The translations under genes and the position numbers were made by a program. From NCBI GenBank assembly GCA_021531385.1, contig JAFBIR010000001.1:428279-492278 (forward strand): a stretch of DNA of 64,000 bases, read 5' to 3'. The notes beneath the pieces are model-generated. The model searched no databases. It saw only the letters and a list, made by a program, of their open reading frames with translations, and was not told the DNA's origin. Of the stretch, positions 26,193 to 34,610 are shown piece after piece (position 1 is the first letter of the stretch; each line of letters starts with the position of its first letter). This DNA is from Parabacteroides distasonis. Lineage in GTDB: Bacteria; Bacteroidota; Bacteroidia; Bacteroidales; Tannerellaceae.

Positions 26193-27475
26193 TAAAGGTA
26201 GCAATAAAATCTGAGAAACTCTCTCCTTTTGGAGGAATTTTTTCAATAATGGAGCTATTTGACTCCAATCTCTCATCTGTAATCGACTCAACTCTCGGTA
26301 TGAGATGCAGGCTGTATGGTTATCAATACAGCGAAATCATCCGTTCGCTTATGAGCGTTTATTTCTGTGGCGGCTCATGCATAGAGGATGTCACCACTCA
26401 TCTGATGTACCACCTCTCGCTTCATCCGACATTTCGCACATGCAGTGCCGACACGATTCTCAGAGCCATAAAGGAACTGACACAGGAAAACATCTCCTAT
26501 ACTTCCGACCAAGGCAAGACCTATGATTTCAATACTGCAGACAAACTCAACACATTGCTTATAAACGCTTTGGTTTCTACAGGCGAGTTGAAGGAAATTG
26601 AGGAATACGATGTTGACTTTGACCATCAGTTCCTTGAAACGGAGAAGTATGATGCAAAACCGACCTACAAAAAGTTCCTCGGCTACAGGCCTGGCGTATA
26701 TGTTATCGGTGACAAGATAGTCTATATCGAGAACAGCGATGGTAACACGAATGTGCGTTTTCATCAGGCAGACACCCATAAGAGATTCTTCGCTCTTCTG
26801 GAATCCCAGAACATCCGTGTAAATCGCTTCAGGGCAGACTGCGGTTCCTGCTCGAAGGAAATCGTCAGTGAGATAGAGAAGCATTGCAAACATTTCTACA
26901 TCCGTGCCAACCGATGCAGTTCGCTCTACAATGACATCTTTGCTCTGAGAGGATGGAAGACGGAGGAGATTAACGGCATCCAGTTCGAACTCAATTCCAT
27001 TCTCGTTGAGAAATGGGAAGGCAAGTGCTATCGTCTTGTCATCCAGAGACAAAGACGCAACAGTGGCGACCTTGACCTGTGGGAAGGCGAATACACTTAC
27101 CGTTGTATTCTGACCAACGATTACAAGTCATCGACAAGGGACATTGTTGAATTCTACAATCTGCGTGGCGGCAAGGAACGTATCTTTGACGACATGAACA
27201 ACGGATTCGGTTGGAGCAGGCTCCCCAAGTCATTCATGGCGGAGAATACTGTCTTTCTTCTGCTTACTGCATTGATACACAATTTCTACAAGACCATCAT
27301 GAGCAGGCTTGACACCAAGGCTTTTGGGCTCAAGAAAACGAGTCGCATAAAGGCTTTTGTCTTCAGATTCATCTCCGTACCTGCCAAGTGGATCATGACT
27401 GCAAGGCAATACGTGCTGAATATCTACACAGAGAACCGAGCTTATGCAAAACCCTTCAAAACAGAATTCGGATAA
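26189..27475 (+). CDS. IS1380-family transposase
   Basis: A complete 428-residue DDE transposase. Acidic residues in expected contexts: EYDVDFDHQ (about 191-199), RADCGSCSKE (about 216-225) and FYNLRGGKERIFDDM (about 319-333), the YnlRxxxE signature of IS1380/IS4-like enzymes. N-terminus has the FGGIFSIMELFD segment of the family. Translation is probably limited by the leader structure that covers its ATG. Two partial copies flank it at 25388 and 30905. Confidence 0.95.
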   Translation: MVKVAIKSEKLSPFGGIFSIMELFDSNLSSVIDSTLGMRCRLYGYQYSEIIRSLMSVYFCGGSCIEDVTTHLMYHLSLHPTFRTCSADTILRAIKELTQENISYTSDQGKTYDFNTADKLNTLLINALVSTGELKEIEEYDVDFDHQFLETEKYDAKPTYKKFLGYRPGVYVIGDKIVYIENSDGNTNVRFHQADTHKRFFALLESQNIRVNRFRADCGSCSKEIVSEIEKHCKHFYIRANRCSSLYNDIFALRGWKTEEINGIQFELNSILVEKWEGKCYRLVIQRQRRNSGDLDLWEGEYTYRCILTNDYKSSTRDIVEFYNLRGGKERIFDDMNNGFGWSRLPKSFMAENTVFLLLTALIHNFYKTIMSRLDTKAFGLKKTSRIKAFVFRFISVPAKWIMTARQYVLNIYTENRAYAKPFKTEFG

Positions 27476-27609
27476 GAATCCTTTCTTTCCGGTTTGAATC
27501 TGCGTATTACCTCAAGTCGCATCGTGGGGTAAGGGGATGGTGGCTACATATTGATGTTGTGCTGTTGCTTTTTACTGAAAGCTGCTACTAACGACTCATA
27601 AATCTACCC

Positions 27610-28173
27610 TTAATCGTGTATTGGATGATAGTTGCGGATTTTAGGATTCAGATAAATTCGCAACATTTCGTTTGCTACTATTTTTGCAACTTTAAAATCG
27701 CAAATCGTAGAAAAATTAGGGTCTCTTTCAAAATAAAATGTTTCCATTGTCATTTGAATATCTTGTTTTCCTCTCAGAAAAAAGTACTTATCCAAATGCG
27801 TACTTCCCGAACGGTAGTATTTATAGAAATCAATGTTCTTATTGTAGAAATTCTCTAACTGATTCAGTTCATTGATGAAATAATTTTTCAGCACACAATC
27901 TTGTCCGTTGGGGCGCATCATTTCGATGTTATACACTTTCCTGTAATAGATTAGTTTACTAAAAAACTTGGGTTTTATTATCTTGAAAAAGAATATTTCA
28001 TCCATTTCACTTTTGAACTTATAAAACGAAACTATTTCTTTCAATTCCGAGAACCCCTGTTCCAACAGCAATATTATTTGAGGAATATCTTTAATCCTGT
28101 CATTTAAATCGAGTTCATGCATCCTGATTTGATGTTCTAATTTTTCTGCAATGTTTTTTATCTTATCTTTCAT
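27610..28173 (-). CDS. RteC-like regulator, C-terminally truncated
   Basis: A 187-residue protein with the RteC family pattern known from Bacteroides tetracycline-type conjugative transposons, where RteC activates excision genes. Seen: FFFKIIKPKFFSKLIYYRKV, NYFINELNQLENFYNKN, YKYYRSGSTHLDKYFFLRGK and FYFERDPNFSTICDFKVAKI. The C-terminal helix-turn-helix part that normally follows is missing; the last residues (PKIRNYHPIHD) resemble an unrelated flanking sequence also found at 31430-31460, so the frame seems to run out of the gene into the flank. A/T-richer than the housekeeping genes. Probably not functional. Confidence 0.7.
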   Translation of the reverse strand: MKDKIKNIAEKLEHQIRMHELDLNDRIKDIPQIILLLEQGFSELKEIVSFYKFKSEMDEIFFFKIIKPKFFSKLIYYRKVYNIEMMRPNGQDCVLKNYFINELNQLENFYNKNIDFYKYYRSGSTHLDKYFFLRGKQDIQMTMETFYFERDPNFSTICDFKVAKIVANEMLRIYLNPKIRNYHPIHD

Positions 28174-28229
28174 TTTTATTGATTTTGAGTAAAAAAAAGG
28201 ATGATATCGTCAGTTGACGACACACAAAG

Positions 28230-28264
28230 GCGTTCACTGAATTCCGATAGGATTCAGTGAACGC
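28230..28264. repeat. 15-bp hairpin between the TonB-barrel and RteC-like genes
   Basis: GCGTTCACTGAATTC and GGATTCAGTGAACGC pair at 14 of 15 positions with a 5-base loop. It lies about 90 bp after the stop of the barrel gene on the minus strand and before the RteC-like start. Lacks a T tract; terminator or regulator site. Confidence 0.6.
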
Positions 28265-28351
28265 GAAGCAACAACATGTCGCTGAAAGATAATTAGTGAT
28301 AGATTTGCCAGAAATACATAATACAGAATTTGTTGAAATCAACACCTAATC

Positions 28352-30670
28352 TTACTTATAACTTCCTTTGATTCCGTAGTCGGTATCCTGATTATTCAGC
28401 GATTTAGTACCGACAAGATGAGTTTTTCCGAAATTAAAATTCCAAGTGAGCGTGGCAACGAGAATTCGGGATGCATCGCTAAAACTTTCTCTTCGGAAAG
28501 GCGCTTGTGCATTTTTGTTTTCCATAATGGTTCGGGAAACATTCTTAAACGGATTGAACGCACCTATGCCAAAAGAAAAATTAGTCGCATTGTACCGGAT
28601 AGCCAAGTAGTGATAATTACCATCCTTTATGACGGTTTCGCCGTATAACCTTTCGTCAAAAGGCTGTAGCTGGCCTATCAGCATCCATTTCTTATACATT
28701 GCCAAAACATCTGCCCTGTAATAAAAATTAGAATGGGTATGCGAATAGTTGTTCCCACGACTGTCAAAGTGGTTGAAGCCTCCTGTAACCGAAAATTGCA
28801 GGAAGTTTTTTATCATCCCTACTTTCAATGTTATCTCCGCATTATACTTATTCCAATCTTTCATGTTTTCGGGCATTGTCAGGAACACATTTCCATGTTC
28901 TCTTTTCGATTCCATGATAGGATTGTGTTTGTAGTGATGATGCAGGCTTGCATTGAAAGCGAACAACCCTTTTCTGTTTTCGTAATATAAATTATTATTC
29001 AGATTCAGGTACGGTTGAAGCAACAGATTCCCTTTCTCGGCAAGATACGAGTCAAGACGGATTTCCGTGTCGGCCAACTCCATCAGGGTTGGATTCGTTT
29101 GACTCATCTCCGCATCATACCGGATAAAAGAATTATCACTGAACCGATAGCCAACCATCGCTTTGGGTAAGAAATGGTAATAGCTTTTGGTAACAGATAC
29201 ATTGGAAAAATGCAGGCGATTCAGGCGAAGTCCCAAGCTATAGCTGAATTTGCCCTTACTATAAAACCACTCTGCAAAAACCGACGATTCCGCCTGATTC
29301 AAATCCGATTTGAATTCCTCGCCCTGATTAATTGTCTGCTCTGTAAACGACTGAATATGTTTTATCCCGAATTTCAAATTTCCATGGGCAAATCCTTTTT
29401 CGTATATGCCTTCGGCAATCAGTGAATATTTATCGGAAAACAGTTCCGAACGTTCGCTGAAAAGAGTATCAACATCGTTGTATTCGCAGTAATTCCGCGA
29501 AGATGCTGCGTTCGCATAACTCCCCACCACATTAGCATATATTTTCTGATTTTTGGGTAAACCATACTGGTAATACAAGTCGATGGTAGGAACATTAATT
29601 TTTTGCTGACTTCCGTCAAAAATCAACCCTTTGTCCGTGCCATTCTCTTTTAGAAAACTGTTGAAATCGTTGTGAGGCTGATTGCTCAGATTATATTTCA
29701 ACTTGGCATTGAAAAAAGCCGAATCGCTCTGCTGATAGTTGTATGTCAGCGAAAAATCATGCATTTGGTACGAATAATCACCTCCGGCACTGATTTCTTC
29801 CCTCAATATAGGGGATGAATTTTCAAACTGATAACTACCTGTGCGATTTCTGTTATTCGTGTTGATGCGTTGAAACGCTGCGGTGTAGTTCAAAGCATAT
29901 TCCGATTTTCCTTTGTTGAATTTGGCAAAGAAAACATCGCCCCCTGCAAGGATATTCAGCGAGTTCATCAAATCCACACCAACAACACCGCCTTTATCAT
30001 CCCTTACTACCACGTAGTTGATAACTTTGGAAGCATGTCCGTATCGGATACCTGCATAATCCGAATATTCTATCCGCTTGATTTGGCGGGGTTGCAAGGT
30101 CTGAATTTCTTCCGGCGTGGTATTTACGCCGTTAATCTGCAAAATGACTTTCCCGCCGTCGGATGATGAAATCGTATTCAGCATCGGATTGATGTTCAAG
30201 CCGGGAAGCATCATTGTATTCAGCAATTGCATTCCGTTGGCAGAATGGCTGATTTGCAATTTTGTCGGGAACACAATCCGTTGGTTAATCTTGTTTATTG
30301 TGGAAGAAGCAGAAATCACCACTTCCCCAAGTAACAAAACATTTTCATTCAAATACACATCTATTTGTGCTGATTCCGTCAGATTCTGTATCAAAATCCG
30401 CTTTGTTTCAAATCCTAAACAGGATACTGACAGCACATAATTATCTGTGGGAAGATTTTCAAATTCAAATCTTCCGATAGTGTCTGTCGTTGTTCCTTTC
30501 AGAAAGACTGAATCTTGTTTGAATAGAACGACATTAGCAAACTCAACAGGTGTTTGCGTATTTTGTTGAAGTACTCTTCCTGAAACATGAATCGATTGTC
30601 CGGACACACTTAGGCCGGAATACAGGAAAAATACGATAAGATATAATAATCGAGCTTTATTAAAGTCCAT
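28352..30670 (-). CDS. TonB-receptor-like outer-membrane beta-barrel protein with carboxypeptidase-D-like domain
   Basis: A 772-residue outer-membrane protein. Order: signal peptide (to about 24, SVSGQS), carboxypeptidase-regulatory-like beta-sandwich (about 27-110; HVSGRVLQQNTQTPVEFANV, GRFEFENLPTDNYVL), a plug-like region (about 115-220; LGEVVISASSTINKINQ, KRIEYSDYAGIRYG), then a barrel of the outer-membrane beta-barrel family (PF14905 type) ending GIKGSYK. No SusD partner is present. Substrate unknown. With the RteC-like gene it forms an A/T-rich cargo between IS1380 copies. Confidence 0.82.
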   Translation of the reverse strand: MDFNKARLLYLIVFFLYSGLSVSGQSIHVSGRVLQQNTQTPVEFANVVLFKQDSVFLKGTTTDTIGRFEFENLPTDNYVLSVSCLGFETKRILIQNLTESAQIDVYLNENVLLLGEVVISASSTINKINQRIVFPTKLQISHSANGMQLLNTMMLPGLNINPMLNTISSSDGGKVILQINGVNTTPEEIQTLQPRQIKRIEYSDYAGIRYGHASKVINYVVVRDDKGGVVGVDLMNSLNILAGGDVFFAKFNKGKSEYALNYTAAFQRINTNNRNRTGSYQFENSSPILREEISAGGDYSYQMHDFSLTYNYQQSDSAFFNAKLKYNLSNQPHNDFNSFLKENGTDKGLIFDGSQQKINVPTIDLYYQYGLPKNQKIYANVVGSYANAASSRNYCEYNDVDTLFSERSELFSDKYSLIAEGIYEKGFAHGNLKFGIKHIQSFTEQTINQGEEFKSDLNQAESSVFAEWFYSKGKFSYSLGLRLNRLHFSNVSVTKSYYHFLPKAMVGYRFSDNSFIRYDAEMSQTNPTLMELADTEIRLDSYLAEKGNLLLQPYLNLNNNLYYENRKGLFAFNASLHHHYKHNPIMESKREHGNVFLTMPENMKDWNKYNAEITLKVGMIKNFLQFSVTGGFNHFDSRGNNYSHTHSNFYYRADVLAMYKKWMLIGQLQPFDERLYGETVIKDGNYHYLAIRYNATNFSFGIGAFNPFKNVSRTIMENKNAQAPFRRESFSDASRILVATLTWNFNFGKTHLVGTKSLNNQDTDYGIKGSYK

Positions 30671-30743
30671 ACTTGTTTTCTTATAAAGGGTTACGGATAC
30701 AGATATAGCATCTGCATCATAAACCTCATGAATAAATGATAAC

Positions 30744-30904
30744 CCTTAATTCCGCAACACTATAATTTAACTTTATTTATAAGTTCCTGAGCAACAAAAA
30801 GTTGCCCAGGATTTTGCCATGTCAGAATTTTCACTTATCTTAGTGTTGCAAAAAGAAAACAAGCAAAACTCTAATATGACATGGCAAAAATACAAATTAA
30901 ATCT
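30744..30904 (+). mobile_element. left-end fragment of an IS1380-type element, cut by a second copy
   Basis: Begins CCTTAATTCCGCAACAC, carries the leader hairpin (30786-30810, one mismatch) and the first transposase codons (MAKIQIKS), then stops where the next left end starts at 30905. The start-codon inverted repeat is perfect here (TTTTGCCATGTCA / TGACATGGCAAAA). Confidence 0.85.
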
Positions 30905-31342
30905 CCTTAATTCCGCAACATAATTAATAATTATTTTTTATAAGTTCCTGGGCAGCAAAATGTTGCCCAGGAATTTGTCATGTTAGACTTTTCACTTATC
31001 TTAGTGTTGCGAATCCAAAGACAATAAAAAACGTAACAGACATGGCAAAGATAGCAATAAAATCCGAAAAAAAATCACTCCTTTTGGAGGCATATTCCCA
31101 ATCATGGAGCAATTTTCCTCCCTTCTCTCCTCTACAATTGACTCAACACTTGGGTTGAGGTGCAAACTCTATGGTTATCAATACAGCGAAATCATCCGCT
31201 CCCTCCTATGCATTTATTTCTGCGGCGGTTCTTGCGTTGAGGATGTCACCACCCACTTGGCGGGGCATCTTTCCCTTCACTCCGCACCTGTAGCGCCGAC
31301 ACCATCCTCAGGGCAATAAACGAACTGTCCCAGGAAAACATC
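30905..31342 (+). mobile_element. 3'-truncated IS1380-type element with broken transposase gene
   Basis: Left end CCTTAATTCCGCAAC at 30905, leader hairpin CCTGGGCAGC/GTTGCCCAGG (30947-30971), transposase ATG at 31042 (MAKIAIKSEK). A frameshift occurs in the A run after codon 10; a second frame then continues as SSTIDSTLGLRCKLYGYQYSE and FCGGSCVEDVTTHL to about 31300, where another indel occurs. Homology to the intact copy ends near 31342. Not functional. Confidence 0.88.
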
Positions 31343-31872
31343 TTGTATGTCTTTATGGTGACATTAGCTGTGCTGTGAACCCTTTTTACTAACGATGCAG
31401 ATTCTTTTCGCTTCTGTATCATATCATGCGCGTAGTTGCGGATTTGAGGGTATTTTCGAAAAAGCGAACAAATAAATAGTGTCAAAAAAATGAATCGAAT
31501 TTATTTTTTATGTATCTTTACATCTTGAAGGGAAGAGTGTGAAGAAATTGTAGTACTCGTCCGACTTCCTTTTTTTTAAGAAGAATCGATAGAACCGAAA
31601 AGAGGATTTGCCTCATCCAGGTCCAGGCCAAGCTGAAATACGGAATTGCCAGGATACGTGCAATCGAGATTCTTCTTTCTTTTCTCTGATTCTGTTTTTT
31701 GAGTCTTTTTCATCTCGTTAATAGATTCATCAACTCCAAGCAAATTACAATAGATTTTAACTCCTTATGACAATTTGAGATCTGAAAAGGAAAAGGGAAG
31801 TGCGACTCCATTAACTGAAGACGCTCTTAGAATTATGCATATCGGGAAAAGAGCCTTAAAATCCTTTATAAA
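31343..31872. other. gene-poor A/T-rich stretch with a sequence shared with the left flank of the cargo
   Basis: No convincing long gene. The segment 31360-31470 shares short ordered matches (GTGCTGT, CTAACGA, TAGTTGCGGATTT) with 27550-27650 on the other side of the cargo. A possible 45-codon ORF lies at 31576-31713 on the minus strand. The remainder shows no recognised element. Confidence 0.5.
31576..31713 (-). CDS. possible 45-residue small protein
   Basis: ATG at 31713 opens a 45-codon frame: lysine-rich start (MKKTQKTESEKRKKN) then LDCTYPGNSVFQLGLDLDEA and a short acidic end, with a TAA followed by eight A residues. No family recognised and no clear promoter. It could be a real small protein or a gene fragment. 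Confidence 0.25.
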   Translation of the reverse strand: MKKTQKTESEKRKKNLDCTYPGNSVFQLGLDLDEANPLFGSIDSS

Positions 31873-31882
31873 TCTCTCCGCG

Positions 31883-32168
31883 AGTTGCGCGCCCCTTTCT
31901 ACACCGTGTAGTAAACCCGTCGCGGACTTGCGCGCCCCTTTCTACACCGTGTAGTAAACCCGTCGCGGACTTGCGCGCACCTTACTACACCATGTAGTAA
32001 ACCCGTCGCGGGCTTGCGCGCACCTTACTACACCGTGTAGTAAACCCGTCGCGGGCTTGCGCGCACCTTTCTACACCATGTAGTAAACCCGTCGCGGGCT
32101 TGCGCGGACCTTACTACACCATGTAGTAAACCCGTCGCGGCTTGCGCGCTCCTTTCTACACCGTGTAG
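31883..32168. repeat. 43-bp tandem repeat with a palindromic core, about seven units
   Basis: The 13-bp core CTACACCGTGTAG, itself a palindrome, starts at 31899, 31942, 31985, 32028, 32071, 32114 and 32156: six spacings, five of 43 and one of 42. The rest of each unit is TAAACCCGTCGCGG and CTTGCGCGC with few changes. Core variants (CCATG for CCGTG) keep five of six arm pairs. Units are contiguous without unique spacers, so this is a minisatellite, not a CRISPR. Confidence 0.95.
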
Positions 32169-32200
32169 TAAAGCCATCAACGAATGGCGCAAGCCGATCT

Positions 32201-32340
32201 TTGAAACGTTGCCCATCGTTTCAAAAAACATTGCCCATCGTTTTGGAAAACATTGCCCATCGTTTCAAAAAACGTTGCCCGTAATTTTTCCAGCGGTTGC
32301 CCATCGTTTTGAAAAAACATGGGCAACGAAAATGCAAAAA
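32201..32340. repeat. 22-bp-period TTGCCCAT array 2 (five direct cores plus one inverted core)
   Basis: TTGCCC begins at 32209, 32231, 32253, 32275 and 32297, exactly 22 bp apart. The fourth core is TTGCCCGT, the rest TTGCCCAT. A reversed ATGGGCAAC core follows, its GGGCAA beginning at 32321, and pairs with the fifth. The array lies between the 43-bp repeat and the 3' end of the M3 peptidase gene. Confidence 0.92.
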
Positions 32341-32415
32341 AAGGGCAGACACCGCAAAACGGCTCTGCCCCTCCTTATGTATTCCTTAGGAAATGCGAAC
32401 CAGTCGCACTCCTAT

Positions 32416-34575
32416 TTATTTCAAACCACGGTTCTTCAACAACGGATCGGTACCCGGCTCTTTGCCACGGAAGTTCTTATACATCACCATCGCATCGTCG
32501 ATGCCACCCGGTGTCAAGACATACTGACGGAACTTCTGCGCTACCTCCTGGTTGAAGATGTCGCCTGTCTCTGTATAAGCCTCGTAAGCGTCACAATCCA
32601 ATACCTCAGACCAGATATAGCTGTAGTAACCAGCGGTGTAGCCGCCACCCATCGTGTGGTTGAAGTAGGTCGTACGGTAACGAGAAGGAATCTGCTTCAA
32701 CAAACCACGACGACCCAACGTCTGCTGCTCAAAGGCCATCACGTCGAGATTAGCCGGCACTTGGTTGTTCTGATCCACGAACTTGATCACCTTCTGATCG
32801 CTCGGCTCGCCACTCAAGGCATGGAAGTCCATATCCAAGTAAGAAGCGGCCAAATACTCTACCGTAGCGAAGCCCTGGCCATACTTACCGCTCTTATCCA
32901 ACTTTTCGATCAACTCAGCAGGGATCACCTCACCTGTCTGATAGTGTTTTGCATAGACCTTCAGCACCTCCGGCTCGAACGCCCAGTGCTCGTTGATCTG
33001 TGAAGGCAACTCCACGAAGTCGCGGGGAACGCCAGAAACACCAGAGTAGTGTACATCCTTAAAGAGGTTGTGCAAACCATGACCAAACTCATGGAACAAC
33101 GTATTCGCCTCATCTGCGCTCAACAAAGCGGGCTGACCCGGAGAGGGCTGCGTGAAGTTGGTCACGATCGTTACAACCGGTGGCACACGCTTGCCATCCT
33201 TGTAAGACTGCGGACGGTAAGTGCCACACCATGCACCACCACGCTTGCTGGCACGGGGGAAGAAGTCGAAATAAACCACGCCCAGTAACGTGCCATCCTT
33301 ATCGGTTACCTCGAAGCACTGTGCCTCCTCGTAGGGCAACGGCATGTCGTTCAACTGCTTGAAGTTGATGCCATAGAGCTTGTTAGCTACATAGAAGACA
33401 CCGTCACGCACGTTCTCCAATTTCAAATAAGGACGCACCTCGTTCTCATCCAAGTTGAACTTCGCCTTCTTGGCTTTCTCGAAGTAGTAGCGCCAATCCC
33501 AGCCTTCAGCCTCGAAATTACCACCCTCTTTCTTGATCTCGGCGTTGATGTCAGCCAACTCCTCCTTTGCCTTGGCCAAAGCCGGCTTCCAAACCTCGTC
33601 TAACAACTTATAGACATTCTCGGAGTTCTTCGCCATGCGATCCTCTAACACGAAAGAGGCATAGTCCTTATAACCCATTAAGTTAGCCTTCGCTAAACGA
33701 GCGGCTACTAAGTCACGTACAACGGCCTTGTTGTCGTTCTCGTTGTCGTGGTTACCGCGGTTGATATAGGCCTCGAAGATCTGCTTACGCAGCTCACGGT
33801 TGTCTGCATACTGCAAGAAAGGCATTACGCTCGGGTTCTGCAACGTGAAGACCCACTTGCCCTCCATGCCTAACTTCTTCGCTGTCTCAGCAGCTGTAGC
33901 GATCAAGTTATCGGGCAGACCAGAGAGATCCTTCTTATTGTCGATCACCAACTTATAAGCGTTGGTCTCTTTCAACATGTTCTGACCGAAGGTCAACTGG
34001 AGCATGGAGATCTTGCTGTTCAACTCACGCAACTTCGCTTGATCCTCCGCTGAGAGGTTCGCACCACCACGAACAAAATCCTTATAAGTCTCCTCCAAAA
34101 GCTTCATCTGCTCCTTGTCGAGACCCAAAGACTCGCGCTTCTCATAAACGGCCTTCACACGAGCGAAGAGCTGCGGGTTCAAGTTGATATCATCGCTATA
34201 CTTAGACAACAGCGGAGACATCTCGCGGCTCAAAGCCTGCATCTCGTCGTTAGAGTTCACACCGTTCTGTCCACCAAACACGATCTGCACCTTGCGCAGC
34301 AAAGCGCCCTGCTTGTCCAACGCAGCGATGGTGTTCTCGAAGTTCGGCTCCTCGGGGTTATTGACAATCGCATCGATCTCCTTGCGACCCTCCTCGATAC
34401 CAGCCAAGATGGCCGGTTTGTAGTGCTCGAACTTGATCTGATCGAAGGGAGGCACACCATACGGAGTGTTATACTCCGTGAAGAAGGGATTCTCTCCCTC
34501 TGCGGCTTTCTTCTCCTGAGAGCCGCAAGCGGTCAGCATCACTGCCAAGCCCGCTGCCATGATTAACTTTTTCAT
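32416..34575 (-). CDS. M3 family metallopeptidase lipoprotein (Dcp-like), copy 1
   Basis: A 719-residue thimet-oligopeptidase-type zinc peptidase, probably a periplasmic peptidyl-dipeptidase. Lipoprotein signal MKKLIMAAGLAVMLTAC; the ATG at 34575 is preferred over an in-frame ATG 13 codons upstream. The zinc motif HEFGH is at 495-499 (FHEFGHGLHNLF), and ENTIAALDKQGALLRKV, QLTFGQNMLKETNAY and NYVLTPGG-like ends mark the family. It lies 35 bp after its paralogue; the two share sequence over the full length, so they arose by tandem duplication. Confidence 0.93.
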   Translation of the reverse strand: MKKLIMAAGLAVMLTACGSQEKKAAEGENPFFTEYNTPYGVPPFDQIKFEHYKPAILAGIEEGRKEIDAIVNNPEEPNFENTIAALDKQGALLRKVQIVFGGQNGVNSNDEMQALSREMSPLLSKYSDDINLNPQLFARVKAVYEKRESLGLDKEQMKLLEETYKDFVRGGANLSAEDQAKLRELNSKISMLQLTFGQNMLKETNAYKLVIDNKKDLSGLPDNLIATAAETAKKLGMEGKWVFTLQNPSVMPFLQYADNRELRKQIFEAYINRGNHDNENDNKAVVRDLVAARLAKANLMGYKDYASFVLEDRMAKNSENVYKLLDEVWKPALAKAKEELADINAEIKKEGGNFEAEGWDWRYYFEKAKKAKFNLDENEVRPYLKLENVRDGVFYVANKLYGINFKQLNDMPLPYEEAQCFEVTDKDGTLLGVVYFDFFPRASKRGGAWCGTYRPQSYKDGKRVPPVVTIVTNFTQPSPGQPALLSADEANTLFHEFGHGLHNLFKDVHYSGVSGVPRDFVELPSQINEHWAFEPEVLKVYAKHYQTGEVIPAELIEKLDKSGKYGQGFATVEYLAASYLDMDFHALSGEPSDQKVIKFVDQNNQVPANLDVMAFEQQTLGRRGLLKQIPSRYRTTYFNHTMGGGYTAGYYSYIWSEVLDCDAYEAYTETGDIFNQEVAQKFRQYVLTPGGIDDAMVMYKNFRGKEPGTDPLLKNRGLK

Positions 34576-34610
34576 TCTTTCTTTTTTAATTATTGATTTA
34601 CACTCAAGTA

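Larger units (their letters stand above)
26053..27534 (+). mobile_element. intact IS1380-family insertion sequence
   Basis: About 1.48 kb, with a single transposase gene. The left end CCTTAATTCCGCAAC recurs at 30744 and 30905, and the right end, complement CCTTACCCCACGATGCGAC, recurs at the neighbouring fragment. The ends share CCTTA and are only imperfect inverted repeats. I see no clear target duplication (GTAT on the left, GGAT on the right), possibly because the element landed next to another copy. Confidence 0.85.

Noticed and set aside
31883..32168. 43-bp repeat as a CRISPR array
   Set aside because: Units are contiguous and alike through their whole length; there are no unique spacers and no cas genes in the window.
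32209..33003. 264-codon plus-strand frame across the end of the M3 gene (and a similar one at 34593-35360)
   Set aside because: Antisense shadows of the two paralogous peptidase genes; they resemble each other only because the sense genes do. The first also includes the repeat array.
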